Source: Enterobacter sp.
GTDB lineage: Bacteria > Pseudomonadota > Gammaproteobacteria > Enterobacterales > Enterobacteriaceae
Direction: 5' to 3'
NCBI GenBank assembly: GCA_022649305.1
Contig: JALCNW010000031.1
Location: 1-45,605 of the forward strand
Length of the DNA: 45,605 nucleotides
Each line of letters starts with the position of its first letter. The first letter of the stretch is position 1. A program made the position numbers and the translations under genes. Of the stretch, positions 16,034 to 25,209 are shown piece by piece. The notes below the pieces were generated by a model. The model made no database searches, was not told the DNA's origin, and was given only the letters and a program-made list of their open reading frames with translations.

Positions 16034-16459
16034 TTGTGTAAAACAAAATATTTCAGCTAGCGTAGAAGATGCCAGCAACGAAAGCAAGTACCTCAAGCAG
16101 CCGTTTATTAATCACCTTGCTCAACCTAACGTAAAAGGCTTCAAATAATGTCTACATTAAAACACATTGATTATATAAAGATTAATTTTACACCTCCCAC
16201 TATATATTCTTCAAAATAAACCCACTCACTTAGTAAGACATTGAGATACAACACGTTATGTTGCAGATGGGATTAATCCTGGCTTATTACCGATTCGTGT
16301 CAAACCTGATCTACATCAAGATTATCGGCCTCACCTTACGGGATAGTAGCCCGGCGTAGCTATTACAGATACGCGCTGAATGTAATAAAGTACAGAGGCG
16401 AGTAATTGAGCATTAATTATCACTCACGTCTTTGTCTATAATCATAATGATGGTAGCCA
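16034..16459. other. Gene-free AT-rich stretch
   Basis: No coding frame of note and no recognisable RNA was seen. In E. coli K-12 the rcnRAB genes start in this position; no rcnR or rcnA remnant was recognised. A TATAAT at 16437-16442 could be the -10 of the next small gene, without a good -35. Confidence 0.5.
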
Positions 16460-16582
16460 ATGTTAAAAACAATTATCGCTTCGGCAATAGTCTCTATTGC
16501 ACTTGTCGCTACAGGCGTTTTTATTGGTGTCATATATAAAAATACGGTCATCAGTCTGGCGGGTAACTGCCAGGACGAGTAA
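16460..16582 (+). CDS. Putative 40-aa single-helix membrane peptide
   Basis: An ATG at 16460 opens a 40-codon frame. After MLKT comes a long hydrophobic helix (about residues 5-26), then a short polar tail ending AGNCQDE. The pattern fits a small inner-membrane protein with its C-terminus outside. A TATAAT sits 18 bases upstream; the ribosome-binding site is weak (GGTAG). It ends 34 bases before a lipoprotein gene in the same direction, so the two may be an operon. Short length makes this uncertain. Confidence 0.45.
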   Translation: MLKTIIASAIVSIALVATGVFIGVIYKNTVISLAGNCQDE

Positions 16583-16616
16583 CGTCAGTTTAAGCACATA
16601 GAATTAGGGTAAGTTA

Positions 16617-17126
16617 ATGAAAAAAATATTAATGGTATTCATCACCGCCACGTCTGTTATTGCGCTTTCGGGATGCACAACGGAATCACAGCGTATCGCT
16701 AACTGTACCAATACCGGCGTGAGTCTTGATACCTGTTATAAGGTCGAACACGATAACCAAAATGTGAGTCGTGCTGCTGCACTTCAGAACGCCTATCAGC
16801 GCTCCGATGAATACGCAAAACAATACGATGCTAAACATCATCACCAACATGTTGACCAACATGCGCAGGCGGCACATGTTGCTGACCCTTTGCGCGAGGC
16901 GTCATTCTCTGCGAATGGTATCAACGCCACGGTGAGCAACGGCTTCTTTACCGCGACAATCAATGGCAAAAAAGCGACGGTTAAACGTTTTAATGCCAAT
17001 GCCTATGAGCTTAGAGGCGCAGGCTACATCCTCTCTGTTACGCTTGATGAAAACGGTATTACGGATGCCTCCTGGAATAAAACCAAAGGGCGAGATCACG
17101 GCCTGCTGCAGGTTGTACAAAAATAA
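16617..17126 (+). CDS. Putative His-rich lipoprotein, unknown function
   Basis: This 169-aa protein has a classic lipoprotein signal: MKKILMV, a hydrophobic core, and the lipobox LSGC with C20. The residue after Cys is Thr, which predicts sorting to the outer membrane. A histidine cluster follows at about residues 78-91 (KHHHQHVDQHAQAAH), suggesting metal binding. The C-terminal half (ATVSNGFFTATINGKKATV and on) looks like a small beta-rich domain. I do not recognise the family. A clear ribosome-binding site (TTAGGG) stands before the ATG. It lies close to the place where E. coli keeps its nickel/cobalt efflux genes, but that link is speculative. Confidence 0.75.
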   Translation: MKKILMVFITATSVIALSGCTTESQRIANCTNTGVSLDTCYKVEHDNQNVSRAAALQNAYQRSDEYAKQYDAKHHHQHVDQHAQAAHVADPLREASFSANGINATVSNGFFTATINGKKATVKRFNANAYELRGAGYILSVTLDENGITDASWNKTKGRDHGLLQVVQK

Positions 17127-17136
17127 TTGTGTCGTC

Positions 17137-17157
17137 AGCCCTATTCTTCATAGGGCT
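17137..17157 (+). terminator. Terminator after the lipoprotein gene
   Basis: AGCCCTAT and ATAGGGCT form an 8-bp perfect stem with a 5-base loop 10 bases after the stop, followed by TAATATT. It is a plausible rho-independent terminator with a poor T-run. Confidence 0.6.
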
Positions 17158-17291
17158 TAATATTATCTGGCGTAATAATTTTACATAGGTTTACGCCCGT
17201 CATGCCTTAATAAAACCACATCAAAAACAATGGCTAACCCCCCTTCGCTCAACGCATTTTTATTGTAACAAAACAGTAAACAAATTAACCA

Positions 17292-17320
17292 TTGAGCCAC
17301 GTGCCAAAAGGCTCTATATT
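17292..17320 (+). promoter_or_regulatory. dat-ddc promoter
   Basis: TTGAGC at 17292-17297 and TATATT at 17315-17320 are separated by exactly 17 bp. The start would be near 17327, giving a leader of about 78 bases to the preferred dat start. Confidence 0.6.
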
Positions 17321-17404
17321 GGCCCCGATTTTTCCATGACCCATCTTTCTTTTAACTATTTATTCAATCGAGGCGCTAAAGGCAGCCCCGGTTGTGGGAG
17401 TGAT

Positions 17405-18781
17405 ATGATGACGGATAAAGTCCGTATTGACACCGCAGATGCCCATAAAAGCAACGAAACCTATCTGGCCCGTCAGGCCGAGTTTGAATCGAACGTCAGG
17501 AGTTATCCTCGCAAACTGCCTTTAGCGATTACTAAAGCAGATGGCGTGTGGATAACCGATGCAGATAATAAAGAATACCTTGACTGTCTTGCCGGCGCTG
17601 GCACCCTCGCGCTTGGCCATAACCATCCTGATGTGCTGAAAAGCATCCAAAATGTCATTACCAGCGGCTTGCCGTTACATACACTGGATCTGACGACTCC
17701 GTTGAAAGACGAGTTTTCTGAATACCTGCTCTCCCTGCTACCAGGTCAGGGCAAAGAATATTGCCTGCAGTTTACCGGCCCATCCGGCGCTGACGCCGTT
17801 GAAGCTGCGCTGAAGCTGGCAAAAAAAGTGACCGGTCGTAGCAGCATTATTAGCTTCTCCGGCGGCTATCACGGCATGACCCACGGTGCATTGTCCGTTA
17901 CGGGCAACCTGTCGCCGAAAGAAGCGGTCGATAACATGATGCCGGAAGTGCAGTTCATGCCGTATCCGCACCAGTACCGTTGCCCACTGGGTATCGGCGG
18001 TGACGCGGGCGTGAAAGCGCTGACCTATTATTTTGACAACCTGATTAACGACGTGGAAAGCGGCGTACGTAAACCTGCGGCGGTGATTCTGGAAGCCGTT
18101 CAGGGTGAAGGCGGCGTTAACCCGGCCCCTGCCGAGTGGCTGCAACGCATCCGCAAAGTGACTCAGGAACACGGCATTCTGCTGATCCTCGATGAAGTTC
18201 AAGCAGGCTTTGCACGTACCGGTAAGTTCTTCGCGTTTGAACACGCGGGTATTGAGCCAGACATCATTGTGATGTCCAAAGCCGTTGGCGGCGGTCTGCC
18301 GTTGGCCGTTCTTGGCATCAAAAAGCAGTTCGATGCATGGGCTCCAGGCCACCATACCGGTACTTTCCGTGGCAACCAGCTGGCGATGGCTACCGGCCTG
18401 ACCACGCTGAAAATCCTGAAAGATCAGAACATCGCTGACAAAGTGGCCGCTCAGGGCGAATGGCTGAAAGGTCAGTTAACCGAACTGCAGAAACGTTATC
18501 CGGTGATCGGCCACGTACGTGGTCTGGGCCTGATGATCGGTATCGAGATCGTTAAACCGAACGAAGCCGCTGACCATATGGGCTGCTTCCCGGGCGATGG
18601 CGACTTGTCTGCGCTGATCCAGAAGAAATGCTTCGAAGCAGGTTTAATCCTGGAGCGCGGTGGTCGTGATGGTGTTGTGTTGCGCCTGCTGCCGTCCTTG
18701 CTCATTAACGAGCAAGAGCTGAAAGTATTCCTGGATAAATTTGAGCAAGCGTTGCTTGCCGCGGGCGTTCGCCCGGTATAA
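17405..18781 (+). CDS. dat: Diaminobutyrate-2-oxoglutarate aminotransferase
   Basis: This is a PLP class III aminotransferase of 458 aa that makes L-2,4-diaminobutyrate from aspartate semialdehyde and glutamate. It shows [29 protein letters not shown], the cofactor-binding D263 in [14 protein letters not shown], and PLP lysine K292 in [12 protein letters not shown] chose ATG 17405 (or the adjacent 17408) because GGGAG at 17396-17400 precedes it; an in-frame ATG at 17336 adds 23 residues of low quality just after the predicted transcription start. It is followed within 20 bp by the decarboxylase gene. The pair makes 1,3-diaminopropane, as described for Acinetobacter and Enterobacter. Confidence 0.93.
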   Translation: MMTDKVRIDTADAHKSNETYLARQAEFESNVRSYPRKLPLAITKADGVWITDADNKEYLDCLAGAGTLALGHNHPDVLKSIQNVITSGLPLHTLDLTTPLKDEFSEYLLSLLPGQGKEYCLQFTGPSGADAVEAALKLAKKVTGRSSIISFSGGYHGMTHGALSVTGNLSPKEAVDNMMPEVQFMPYPHQYRCPLGIGGDAGVKALTYYFDNLINDVESGVRKPAAVILEAVQGEGGVNPAPAEWLQRIRKVTQEHGILLILDEVQAGFARTGKFFAFEHAGIEPDIIVMSKAVGGGLPLAVLGIKKQFDAWAPGHHTGTFRGNQLAMATGLTTLKILKDQNIADKVAAQGEWLKGQLTELQKRYPVIGHVRGLGLMIGIEIVKPNEAADHMGCFPGDGDLSALIQKKCFEAGLILERGGRDGVVLRLLPSLLINEQELKVFLDKFEQALLAAGVRPV

Positions 18782-18799
18782 CCGGAGTTGTTGACAAAG

Positions 18800-20266
18800 A
18801 TGTCTGATTCAAACCCAATTCTGTCGTCTTCGGCGCAAAGCATCGAAGCGTACAAGCAGGCAATCGAGCAGAGCAGCCAGGCCGTTATGCAGTGGCTGCA
18901 ACAGTCCGAAATGTATCAGGGGAAAACGGTCGCGGAACTGCGCGAGAATATCTCCCTGAACTTCGGTCAGAAAGGCCTCGGCAACGAGGCCGCGATTGCG
19001 CGTGCCGTTGAGTATTTCCTGAAAGACAGCCTGTCCGTACACCATCCTCAATGTGTGGCGCACCTGCACTGCCCAAGCCTGGTGGTAAGCCAGGCAGCGG
19101 AAGTGCTGATTAACGCGACCAATCAGAGTATGGATTCCTGGGACCAGAGCCCGTCTGCAACCATCATCGAAATCAAACTGATTGAATGGCTGCGTACCCG
19201 CGTGGGTTATCAGGCTGGCGACGCCGGCGTGTTCACCAGCGGTGGAACCCAGAGCAACCTGATGGGGCTGATGCTGGCACGTGACGCGTTCTTTGCGCGT
19301 CAGGGCCACTCCGTCCAGCAGGATGGTCTGGTGGGCGATCTGCGTAAGATCCGCGTGCTGTGCTCCGAAAACGCGCACTTCTCCGTGCAGAAAAACATGG
19401 CGCTGATGGGCCTGGGTTATCAGTCCGTGGTTCAGGTTAAAACTGACGAATTCTCGCGCATGGATCTGACCGATCTGGCAGCGAAAATTGCGCAGTGCCA
19501 TGCTAACGGCGAACAGATTCTGGCGATTGTGGCCACAGCGGGTACGACCGACGCTGGCGCTATCGATCCCCTGCGCGCGATCGCTGAACTGGCGGCGAAG
19601 CAGAATATCTGGGTTCACGTTGATGCGGCCTGGGGCGGCGCGCTGCTGATGTCCGAAAAGTATCGCGATTACCTGGACGGCATCGAACTGGTGGATTCCA
19701 TCACCCTGGACTTCCACAAGCAGTTCTTCCAGACCATCAGCTGCGGTGCATTCCTGCTGAAGGAAGCGCGTCACTACGAGCTGATGCGTTATCAGGCGGC
19801 GTACCTGAACTCTGAGTTCGACGAAGAGCAAGGCGTACCGAATCTGGTGTCTAAATCACTGCAGACCACACGTCGCTTTGACGCGCTGAAGCTGTGGATG
19901 AGTCTGGAAGCGCTGGGTCAGGAGCAGTATGCCGCGATCATCGATCATGGCGTCACGCTGGCGCAGCAGGTTGCGGCCTATGTGCAGGATCAAGAGGCGC
20001 TTGAACTGGTTATGCAGCCGCAGCTGGCGAGCGTGCTGTTCCGCTTCCGTGGGCAGCAGACGCTAAACGATGCCGCCGTTGCATTGTTGAACCAGAGAAT
20101 TGGTGATGCATTGCTCGACTCAGGCCGCGCTAACGTGGGCGTCACTGAGCACAACGGTGTCACCTGCCTGAAGCTGACCCTGCTTAACCCGACCGTGACG
20201 CTGGAGGATATAAAAATCCTGCTGTCTCTGGTTGAACGCACAGCACAAGAAATCCTGGCAAAATAA
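18800..20266 (+). CDS. ddc: L-2,4-diaminobutyrate decarboxylase
   Basis: This is a 488-aa PLP group II decarboxylase. Key residues are H193 in SENAHFSVQKN, the VDAAWGGALL block with D275 binding the pyridine nitrogen, and the PLP lysine K307 in TLDFHKQFFQ. It converts L-2,4-diaminobutyrate to 1,3-diaminopropane and CO2. The start at 18800 is chosen because the family begins near MSDSNPILS; an in-frame TTG at 18788 directly abuts the CGGAG ribosome-binding site and is unlikely. It is co-transcribed with dat, with 18 bp between stop and start. Other group II decarboxylases (glutamate, tyrosine) are less likely given the neighbour. Confidence 0.93.
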   Translation: MSDSNPILSSSAQSIEAYKQAIEQSSQAVMQWLQQSEMYQGKTVAELRENISLNFGQKGLGNEAAIARAVEYFLKDSLSVHHPQCVAHLHCPSLVVSQAAEVLINATNQSMDSWDQSPSATIIEIKLIEWLRTRVGYQAGDAGVFTSGGTQSNLMGLMLARDAFFARQGHSVQQDGLVGDLRKIRVLCSENAHFSVQKNMALMGLGYQSVVQVKTDEFSRMDLTDLAAKIAQCHANGEQILAIVATAGTTDAGAIDPLRAIAELAAKQNIWVHVDAAWGGALLMSEKYRDYLDGIELVDSITLDFHKQFFQTISCGAFLLKEARHYELMRYQAAYLNSEFDEEQGVPNLVSKSLQTTRRFDALKLWMSLEALGQEQYAAIIDHGVTLAQQVAAYVQDQEALELVMQPQLASVLFRFRGQQTLNDAAVALLNQRIGDALLDSGRANVGVTEHNGVTCLKLTLLNPTVTLEDIKILLSLVERTAQEILAK

Positions 20267-20271
20267 ACGTG

Positions 20272-20305
20272 TATTTCGCCCTCTCTTAACGGGGAGGGCG
20301 AAATA
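20272..20305. terminator. Bidirectional terminator between ddc and the ScsD-like gene
   Basis: A 12-bp perfect stem (TATTTCGCCCTC and GAGGGCGAAATA) with a 10-base loop fills the gap between two convergent stop codons. It should serve both genes. Confidence 0.75.
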
Positions 20306-20815
20306 TTAGCGCCAGACCCCAGCCCACCACATCCGCCATTTTATACCCCAATAACTCGTCCATCCCGTAGTCGTGCTAAGCACCTCCCCTTTTGACACCA
20401 CAACTAATGTAGGCGTCACACTGACCTGCCACCGCTGGGAAATCGCGCCACTGTTATCGTTAACCACCGGCATCGTTAGCTGTTTTTTATGCATCCACCG
20501 GGCAAGCTTCTCATCATCACCCGAACGTAACGCGACGCTGAGCACGTTGCCGCCCTCTTTCGCTAACTTCTCCACGGCAGGTGTGGTGTATCGACAAATC
20601 CCACACCAGGTGGCCCAGACGTATATCAGAAGCGGTCTTTGCTGGCTTAACACGGCAAGATCAATGCGGTCACCTGCGATGGTTTGCAGCGCTGTGTCAG
20701 TAAACTCAGCCGGTAGCGTCGGTTTGCGAAACTGATCCATGCCCCAGACAACCAGCCCCACCAGCAAAGCCAGTATGAAGAGCTCACGCAACCCGCGACG
20801 AAATTTACCGATCAT
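20306..20815 (-). CDS. ScsD-like membrane-tethered thioredoxin
   Basis: This 169-aa protein has one N-terminal membrane helix at about residues 11-28 and a periplasmic thioredoxin fold with the active site WATWCGICRYTTP. It resembles ScsD of the Salmonella suppressor-of-copper-sensitivity locus and would reduce or oxidise disulfides in the periplasm. The start at 20815 has a GGAG ribosome-binding site; the frame extends 8 codons upstream. The other scs genes (ScsA, ScsB, ScsC) are not in the window, so its electron partner is unknown. A hairpin and 143 bp separate it from wzc upstream, so it is probably transcribed alone. Confidence 0.82.
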   Translation of the reverse strand: MIGKFRRGLRELFILALLVGLVVWGMDQFRKPTLPAEFTDTALQTIAGDRIDLAVLSQQRPLLIYVWATWCGICRYTTPAVEKLAKEGGNVLSVALRSGDDEKLARWMHKKQLTMPVVNDNSGAISQRWQVSVTPTLVVVSKGEVLSTTTGWTSYWGIKWRMWWAGVWR

Positions 20816-20914
20816 TGTTTCTCCTTTGGCCCCTTCCATTGATGAGGCTTATCTTAAGGAGCGAGAAGTAATTGGCAATTATTACGCTGTAAAGAAGTGT
20901 CGGCTGGCGAAATT

Positions 20915-20935
20915 ACCCGCTTTATGCAAGCGGGT
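20915..20935 (-). terminator. Hairpin after wzc
   Basis: ACCCGCTT and AAGCGGGT form an 8-bp perfect stem with a 5-base loop 24 bases after the wzc stop. On the minus strand the following T-run is weak; on the plus strand TTTT follows directly. Confidence 0.55.
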
Positions 20936-20958
20936 TTTGGAGGGGATTGCGAGGGGGA

Positions 20959-23157
20959 TTATCGCTTATCTTTCTGCGTTTCTGTCATGTAGCTGTAATC
21001 ATAGTGACTGTAGCCCGAGGTGTAATACAGTGCGGCCGATTTCACGACGTCATTGAGAATGACGCCATCAACCTTCACCCCCACATGCTGAAGACGTTTT
21101 TGGCTCAGCCGAATCTCTTTGATGCTGGTTATGCCAAAGCGAGCAACCAGCAAGGTGGTTCCGACCCTACGCCCCACCAGTGCGGCATCGGTGACGGCGA
21201 GAATAGGTGGCGTGTCGACAATAACCATGGCGTAGTGATCTTTCGCCCACAGTAAAAATTGCTGGAATGATTCGCCCATCAACAGTTCTGAAGGATTAAC
21301 GGGGACCTGACCACAGGTTAGAACGTCTATCCCCCCTGCAGCATAATGCTGAATCGCCGTTTTATACTCCGCCTGCCCCTGCAATATCCCGGACAAGCCG
21401 CACTGATTATTTAGGCCAAAGATGTGGTGAACATACCCTTTTCGCATATCCGCATCGATGAAAAGCACCTTGTGACCCGCCTTGGCAACAACCGCCGCCA
21501 AAGAGGTGCTGACCAGCGTTTTACCGCAATCCTGCGTAGGACCGGTAAGCATCAATATCTGATTATCCGCCTCCATCATCGTAAAATGCAGGCTAGTCCG
21601 CAGGCCGCGAATCGCCTCTACAAATTGATCGACAGGTCTGTCTACCGGCAGGAAAGGCACGCTGGAGGTTTTATGTTTGATACGGGAGCCAAAAGAATAT
21701 CTGCCGCGTAAGCGCGTTGCTTTCCATAGCCATACCGAACGCGGCAACGTTGCAAATAACGGAATGCCCAGGGCTTCAAGATGTTCCGGATTGTCGATGC
21801 CACGCTTCAAGGCCATACGAAGCAAGACGATTCCCGATGAGAATACCAACCCGAACACCAGCCCTAAAACCACGATCAGTGCTTTATTCGGTTTGATCGG
21901 ATCCGGTTGAGCCACGGCGGGATCAATAATGCGCACATTCCCAATCGCGCTGGAGCGTGAAATGCTGAGCTCTTGCTGGCGAGTCAGTAATTGTAGATAA
22001 ATCGCTCGCCCGGAATCAACATCTCTGCTGAGGCGCAAAATCTCCTGCTGCGTCGATGGCATAGCGGTCACGCGCTGATTTAAGCGCTTCTTTCCATTTT
22101 CCAGCGTTTGTCGTTTCTCAATGAGCGCCCGGTAAGTTGGGTGATCTTTTTTGAAGAGCTGAGAAATCTCCGCCTCGCGGAAAGTCAGTTCGTTGAGTTG
22201 ATTATCGACGTTAACGATCTGCTCCAGCACCGATTTTGCTTCAAGCGTTAAATCGACCGAATCACGCTGCTTACGGTAGACGTTCAGTCGTTCTTCAGCG
22301 ATATCGAGATCGTTTCGAACCTGCGGCAGTTGCCGCTGTAAGAACTCAAGGCTTCTGGCATCCTGAGCCTCCTGACGGGCGATGTTTTGTTGCAGATAGT
22401 TATCCGCAATACTGTTTAATATTTGGGCGATCTGCGCGCGATCAGCACCGGTCAGTGACAAATTAAGGATGCCGCTCTGCTTGCTGGCTTCAGCCACCAC
22501 GAGTCTCTGGCTGAGTGCGTTGATGCTTTCCAGAATAGTCTTCTCACTGAGCGTGAACTGCGTGCCGGGCGCGGCCGTCATCGTTTCGACCAAAAGGGAT
22601 ACGCCACCTTTCTCAAAAGAGGTACCGACTTTTCCTTCACCCTGAAAATCATCGCCTTCTACCCGATAACGCCCCTTTTCAAGAACGGTCAGTAGCAACG
22701 AGCCACGCTCGTTATCAACCGTCGGGATATCCAGATGGACGATGTTCAACGTAGCCGGTTTTTGCCGGATAAGTCTTGCCCACGCGCGACCCACAACAGG
22801 GAAATAACGCACCTTGACGATGTCATTCAGATGCAGGTCTTGCACGGTTTTTCCGATAATCATCCGCGATTTGAGCAACATGATTTCCGGGGTCGCATCG
22901 GGTGAACTATCCGGGCTCAACTGGCTGAGGCTTTTCAGCAAGCCATTATCCTGCTTACCCTCTACCTGCACCAAAGCATCGGCTTTATATATCGGCGTCG
23001 CGAGAAGGGCATATCCCCCTGCGCAGACCGTAAACAGTAAGGTGATACAAATAATAAGAAGACGATGGTCGATCAGTTCACCCAACAGGCGAACCAAATC
23101 TATCTCATGAGTTTCCGAGGCTGGAACATCATAAGCATTTGAAGTAGTTGACGACAT
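20959..23157 (-). CDS. wzc: Polysaccharide co-polymerase / tyrosine autokinase, Wzc/Etk type
   Basis: This 732-aa inner-membrane protein has two membrane helices (about 32-53 and 426-447) bounding a periplasmic Wzz-like domain with coiled-coil segments. The cytoplasmic BY-kinase domain has Walker A GPTQDCGKT at 539-547, Walker A' LFIDADMRKG at 566-574 and Walker B MVIVDTPP near 644-651. The C-terminal tyrosine cluster (Y711, Y712, Y716, Y719, Y721, Y723) is the autophosphorylation tail. The protein controls chain length and export of capsule-type polysaccharide with Wza and is dephosphorylated by Wzb. It lies 15 bp after wzb. No glycosyltransferase follows, so it may resemble etk of E. coli group 4 capsule rather than the colanic acid wzc. 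Confidence 0.92.
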   Translation of the reverse strand: MSSTTSNAYDVPASETHEIDLVRLLGELIDHRLLIICITLLFTVCAGGYALLATPIYKADALVQVEGKQDNGLLKSLSQLSPDSSPDATPEIMLLKSRMIIGKTVQDLHLNDIVKVRYFPVVGRAWARLIRQKPATLNIVHLDIPTVDNERGSLLLTVLEKGRYRVEGDDFQGEGKVGTSFEKGGVSLLVETMTAAPGTQFTLSEKTILESINALSQRLVVAEASKQSGILNLSLTGADRAQIAQILNSIADNYLQQNIARQEAQDARSLEFLQRQLPQVRNDLDIAEERLNVYRKQRDSVDLTLEAKSVLEQIVNVDNQLNELTFREAEISQLFKKDHPTYRALIEKRQTLENGKKRLNQRVTAMPSTQQEILRLSRDVDSGRAIYLQLLTRQQELSISRSSAIGNVRIIDPAVAQPDPIKPNKALIVVLGLVFGLVFSSGIVLLRMALKRGIDNPEHLEALGIPLFATLPRSVWLWKATRLRGRYSFGSRIKHKTSSVPFLPVDRPVDQFVEAIRGLRTSLHFTMMEADNQILMLTGPTQDCGKTLVSTSLAAVVAKAGHKVLFIDADMRKGYVHHIFGLNNQCGLSGILQGQAEYKTAIQHYAAGGIDVLTCGQVPVNPSELLMGESFQQFLLWAKDHYAMVIVDTPPILAVTDAALVGRRVGTTLLVARFGITSIKEIRLSQKRLQHVGVKVDGVILNDVVKSAALYYTSGYSHYDYSYMTETQKDKR

Positions 23158-23172
23158 TAGCGCGCTATCCCT

Positions 23173-23607
23173 TTATTGACGCAATTTTAGAGCCCATTTC
23201 TGGCTCGCTCTGCCAAGCAGTCCAAAGACGTACTCATACGCTTCATGACTCTTACAGTAAGGATCGGGTATTTCGCGCATTTGCATCCATTGTCCAAACA
23301 GGAGCGCCTTGCCTCTGATTTCCGGTGCAATGGTTGAGATATGGTTAAGATGCCCGGGCTCCATCGCCAGAATCAGATCGTATTCGCGCATCATTTGAAC
23401 GTTTAGCTTACGGGCCTGATGACCTTCCAGCGATACCCCGTGAAGCGCCGCGATTTCCTGTGCACGCGCATCTGCAGGGCGCCCTACCAGCCCACAAATG
23501 CCGGCTGAATCAACGATGATTCCGGGCATATGCTGACGAAGCAGGCGCTCCCCCGTTGGCGAGCGACAGATGTTTCCGGTGCATACCACTAAAATTGACT
23601 TAAACAT
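23173..23607 (-). CDS. wzb: Low-molecular-weight protein tyrosine phosphatase, Wzb/Etp type
   Basis: This 144-aa cytoplasmic phosphatase has the C-X5-R loop VCTGNICRSPT with nucleophile C9 and R15, and the general acid D115 in EIPDPY. It dephosphorylates the Wzc-type kinase encoded next, keeping the phosphorylation cycle needed for polysaccharide export. Its ATG overlaps the wza stop by one base (TAATG), which implies translational coupling. The frame extends four codons upstream; the ATG at 23607 fits the family start MFKSILVVC. It is distinct from arsenate reductases of the same fold because of its neighbours. Confidence 0.92.
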   Translation of the reverse strand: MFKSILVVCTGNICRSPTGERLLRQHMPGIIVDSAGICGLVGRPADARAQEIAALHGVSLEGHQARKLNVQMMREYDLILAMEPGHLNHISTIAPEIRGKALLFGQWMQMREIPDPYCKSHEAYEYVFGLLGRASQKWALKLRQ

Positions 23608-24746
23608 TATTCTGGCCACGACTTAATGAAACGTGCCGTTTCGGTCAGGTCATGCACACCGCTGATCGTTGGAACTAGTTGAGAAATAACACGATTCCAG
23701 CGCGATATTGGCGCCGTGGTGACATAGACAATATCGTAAGGTTCAAGCTGGAATTCGGTTCCCAAAACCAGCGCTGAAGCATCTTTGGCATCAAGCTGAT
23801 AAATGCTGGCGATTTTCCCTGCCTGAGGGGTTTTTGACGCTGAGCGAATCACAAAAATGCCCGTGGCATCAGCCATGTTTTGGTTCAAACCACCTGCATT
23901 CCCCAACGCCTCAGCGAGCGTCATTCCGCTGCGATCCATTTTGAGTGTGCTCTGTTTTTCGACTTCGCCCATCACAAATACTTTTAATGCGTCGTTGCGT
24001 GGGACAAATAAAATATCCCCGGGATAGAGCAATTTGTTCTGCGTCAGGTCGCCATGCTGCATCAACGCATAGAGCGAGACGCGCGTATCCTGCCCATTAT
24101 GCGTTAACACGACATGTCGCCAGTCCGCATCCGTCGACAGACCCCCTGCCGCATTGACGGCGTCCATGACGGTAAGCGGAATATTGGTGATAGCCTGCTG
24201 CCCTGATTTTTGAACTTCGCCCGTCACATAGGCTTTTTGCGATCGAAAAGCCGCCACGCTCACATCAACCTGTGGGCTTTCAATGACGCTGTCCAGGCGT
24301 TTGGCGACCTCTTCGCGCACCTGAGAGGCCGTTTTACCCGCCACGCGGAGCTTGCCAATATAAGGATAGAAGATGGTTCCATCCGAATTGACCCAGTTAC
24401 CCGTATCGCTTGCGCTACGATACTGCCCAGCAGGTGTCGTGAGCTCTGGATGATCCCAGACGGTAATAGTCAAAATATCCCCCGTACCAATGCGGTATTC
24501 CCAGTTCTTTAATTGCTCATCCAGAGTAGGATTTGGCTGAGATTTCAGGGAGTCAGGGCGTAATTTTTCTATTAGTGAAGGCGTGACGGGATAAACATCA
24601 ACCCTTTTATCAAGTTGATAGTGGGTATCTGTATCTTCAATAACATTTTTACCCGACACGCTTAGATGCTGCCCAGGAGAAAAGACACAACCTGTCAACG
24701 GAATTATAACTAATGCTAAAAAAGGGAACGCTACTTTATTTTTCAT
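23607..24746 (-). CDS. wza: Outer-membrane polysaccharide export lipoprotein, Wza/GfcE type
   Basis: This 379-aa lipoprotein has lipobox LTGC with C20, a polysaccharide-export domain beginning near [19 protein letters not shown], and SLBB-type repeats ([15 protein letters not shown] and later [15 protein letters not shown]). The C-terminal amphipathic helix ([17 protein letters not shown] and on) would form the outer-membrane pore of the octamer. It exports capsular polysaccharide in step with Wzc. It is first in the wza-wzb-wzc order. No clear ribosome-binding site precedes the ATG, which is unusual. Confidence 0.92.
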   Translation of the reverse strand: MKNKVAFPFLALVIIPLTGCVFSPGQHLSVSGKNVIEDTDTHYQLDKRVDVYPVTPSLIEKLRPDSLKSQPNPTLDEQLKNWEYRIGTGDILTITVWDHPELTTPAGQYRSASDTGNWVNSDGTIFYPYIGKLRVAGKTASQVREEVAKRLDSVIESPQVDVSVAAFRSQKAYVTGEVQKSGQQAITNIPLTVMDAVNAAGGLSTDADWRHVVLTHNGQDTRVSLYALMQHGDLTQNKLLYPGDILFVPRNDALKVFVMGEVEKQSTLKMDRSGMTLAEALGNAGGLNQNMADATGIFVIRSASKTPQAGKIASIYQLDAKDASALVLGTEFQLEPYDIVYVTTAPISRWNRVISQLVPTISGVHDLTETARFIKSWPE

Positions 24747-24764
24747 TTATATTAACAGGTCTTA

Positions 24765-24793
24765 ATAATACTCGCGGCATCAGATTGCACCAA
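24765..24793 (-). promoter_or_regulatory. Possible wza promoter
   Basis: On the minus strand TTGGTG (24788-24793) and TATTAT (24765-24770) are 17 bp apart. The predicted start would leave a leader of only about 12 bases, in keeping with the lack of a ribosome-binding site, but a more distal promoter is possible. Confidence 0.35.
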
Positions 24794-25209
24794 CATACCA
24801 GCACGCATATAAATATTTATTTTTCATATGAATACGACAAATCCGCCATAATCGGAAAATAAATAATGCTTTAAAAAGCACTGATAGTCGAAATAGTAGT
24901 CAGTTAAGGAGGGTGAAAAACAATCACCTGGAGCCAATATTAAAGGCTGAGAGCATTAAACGCATATAGTTATAAGTACATTTTTGTACCCAAAATACGT
25001 TTTTCAGAATTTGTTAGCAAAAACATAATTTAAATAATTGATTCGAGTGCAATTGATTTACGCAGTGTATGATTAAGCATTGCAGGAACCCGTTCAGATT
25101 TGTTACATTTTTTTTCGAACAAGCTCAACGCCGATACATAGAATAGGCTGCTGGCCGCAGGTAGGCCGAGGGTTTAAAGTATCAGTAAAATGGTTTAACT
25201 GGAGAAAAA
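24794..25209. other. Long AT-rich divergent intergenic region (wza / rcnB)
   Basis: About 415 bases without a coding frame separate wza and rcnB. I searched by eye for a JUMPstart/ops element (GGCGGTAGCG) and for the TACT-G6-AGTA type RcnR site and found neither. The length suggests complex regulation of the export operon. Confidence 0.45.

Noticed and set aside
17336..17404. Upstream ATG for dat
   Set aside because: No ribosome-binding site, only about 9 bases after the predicted transcription start; a good site precedes 17405.
18809..19831. 340-codon minus-strand frame inside ddc
   Set aside because: It is antisense to a clear PLP decarboxylase with all catalytic residues; the composition is shadow-like.
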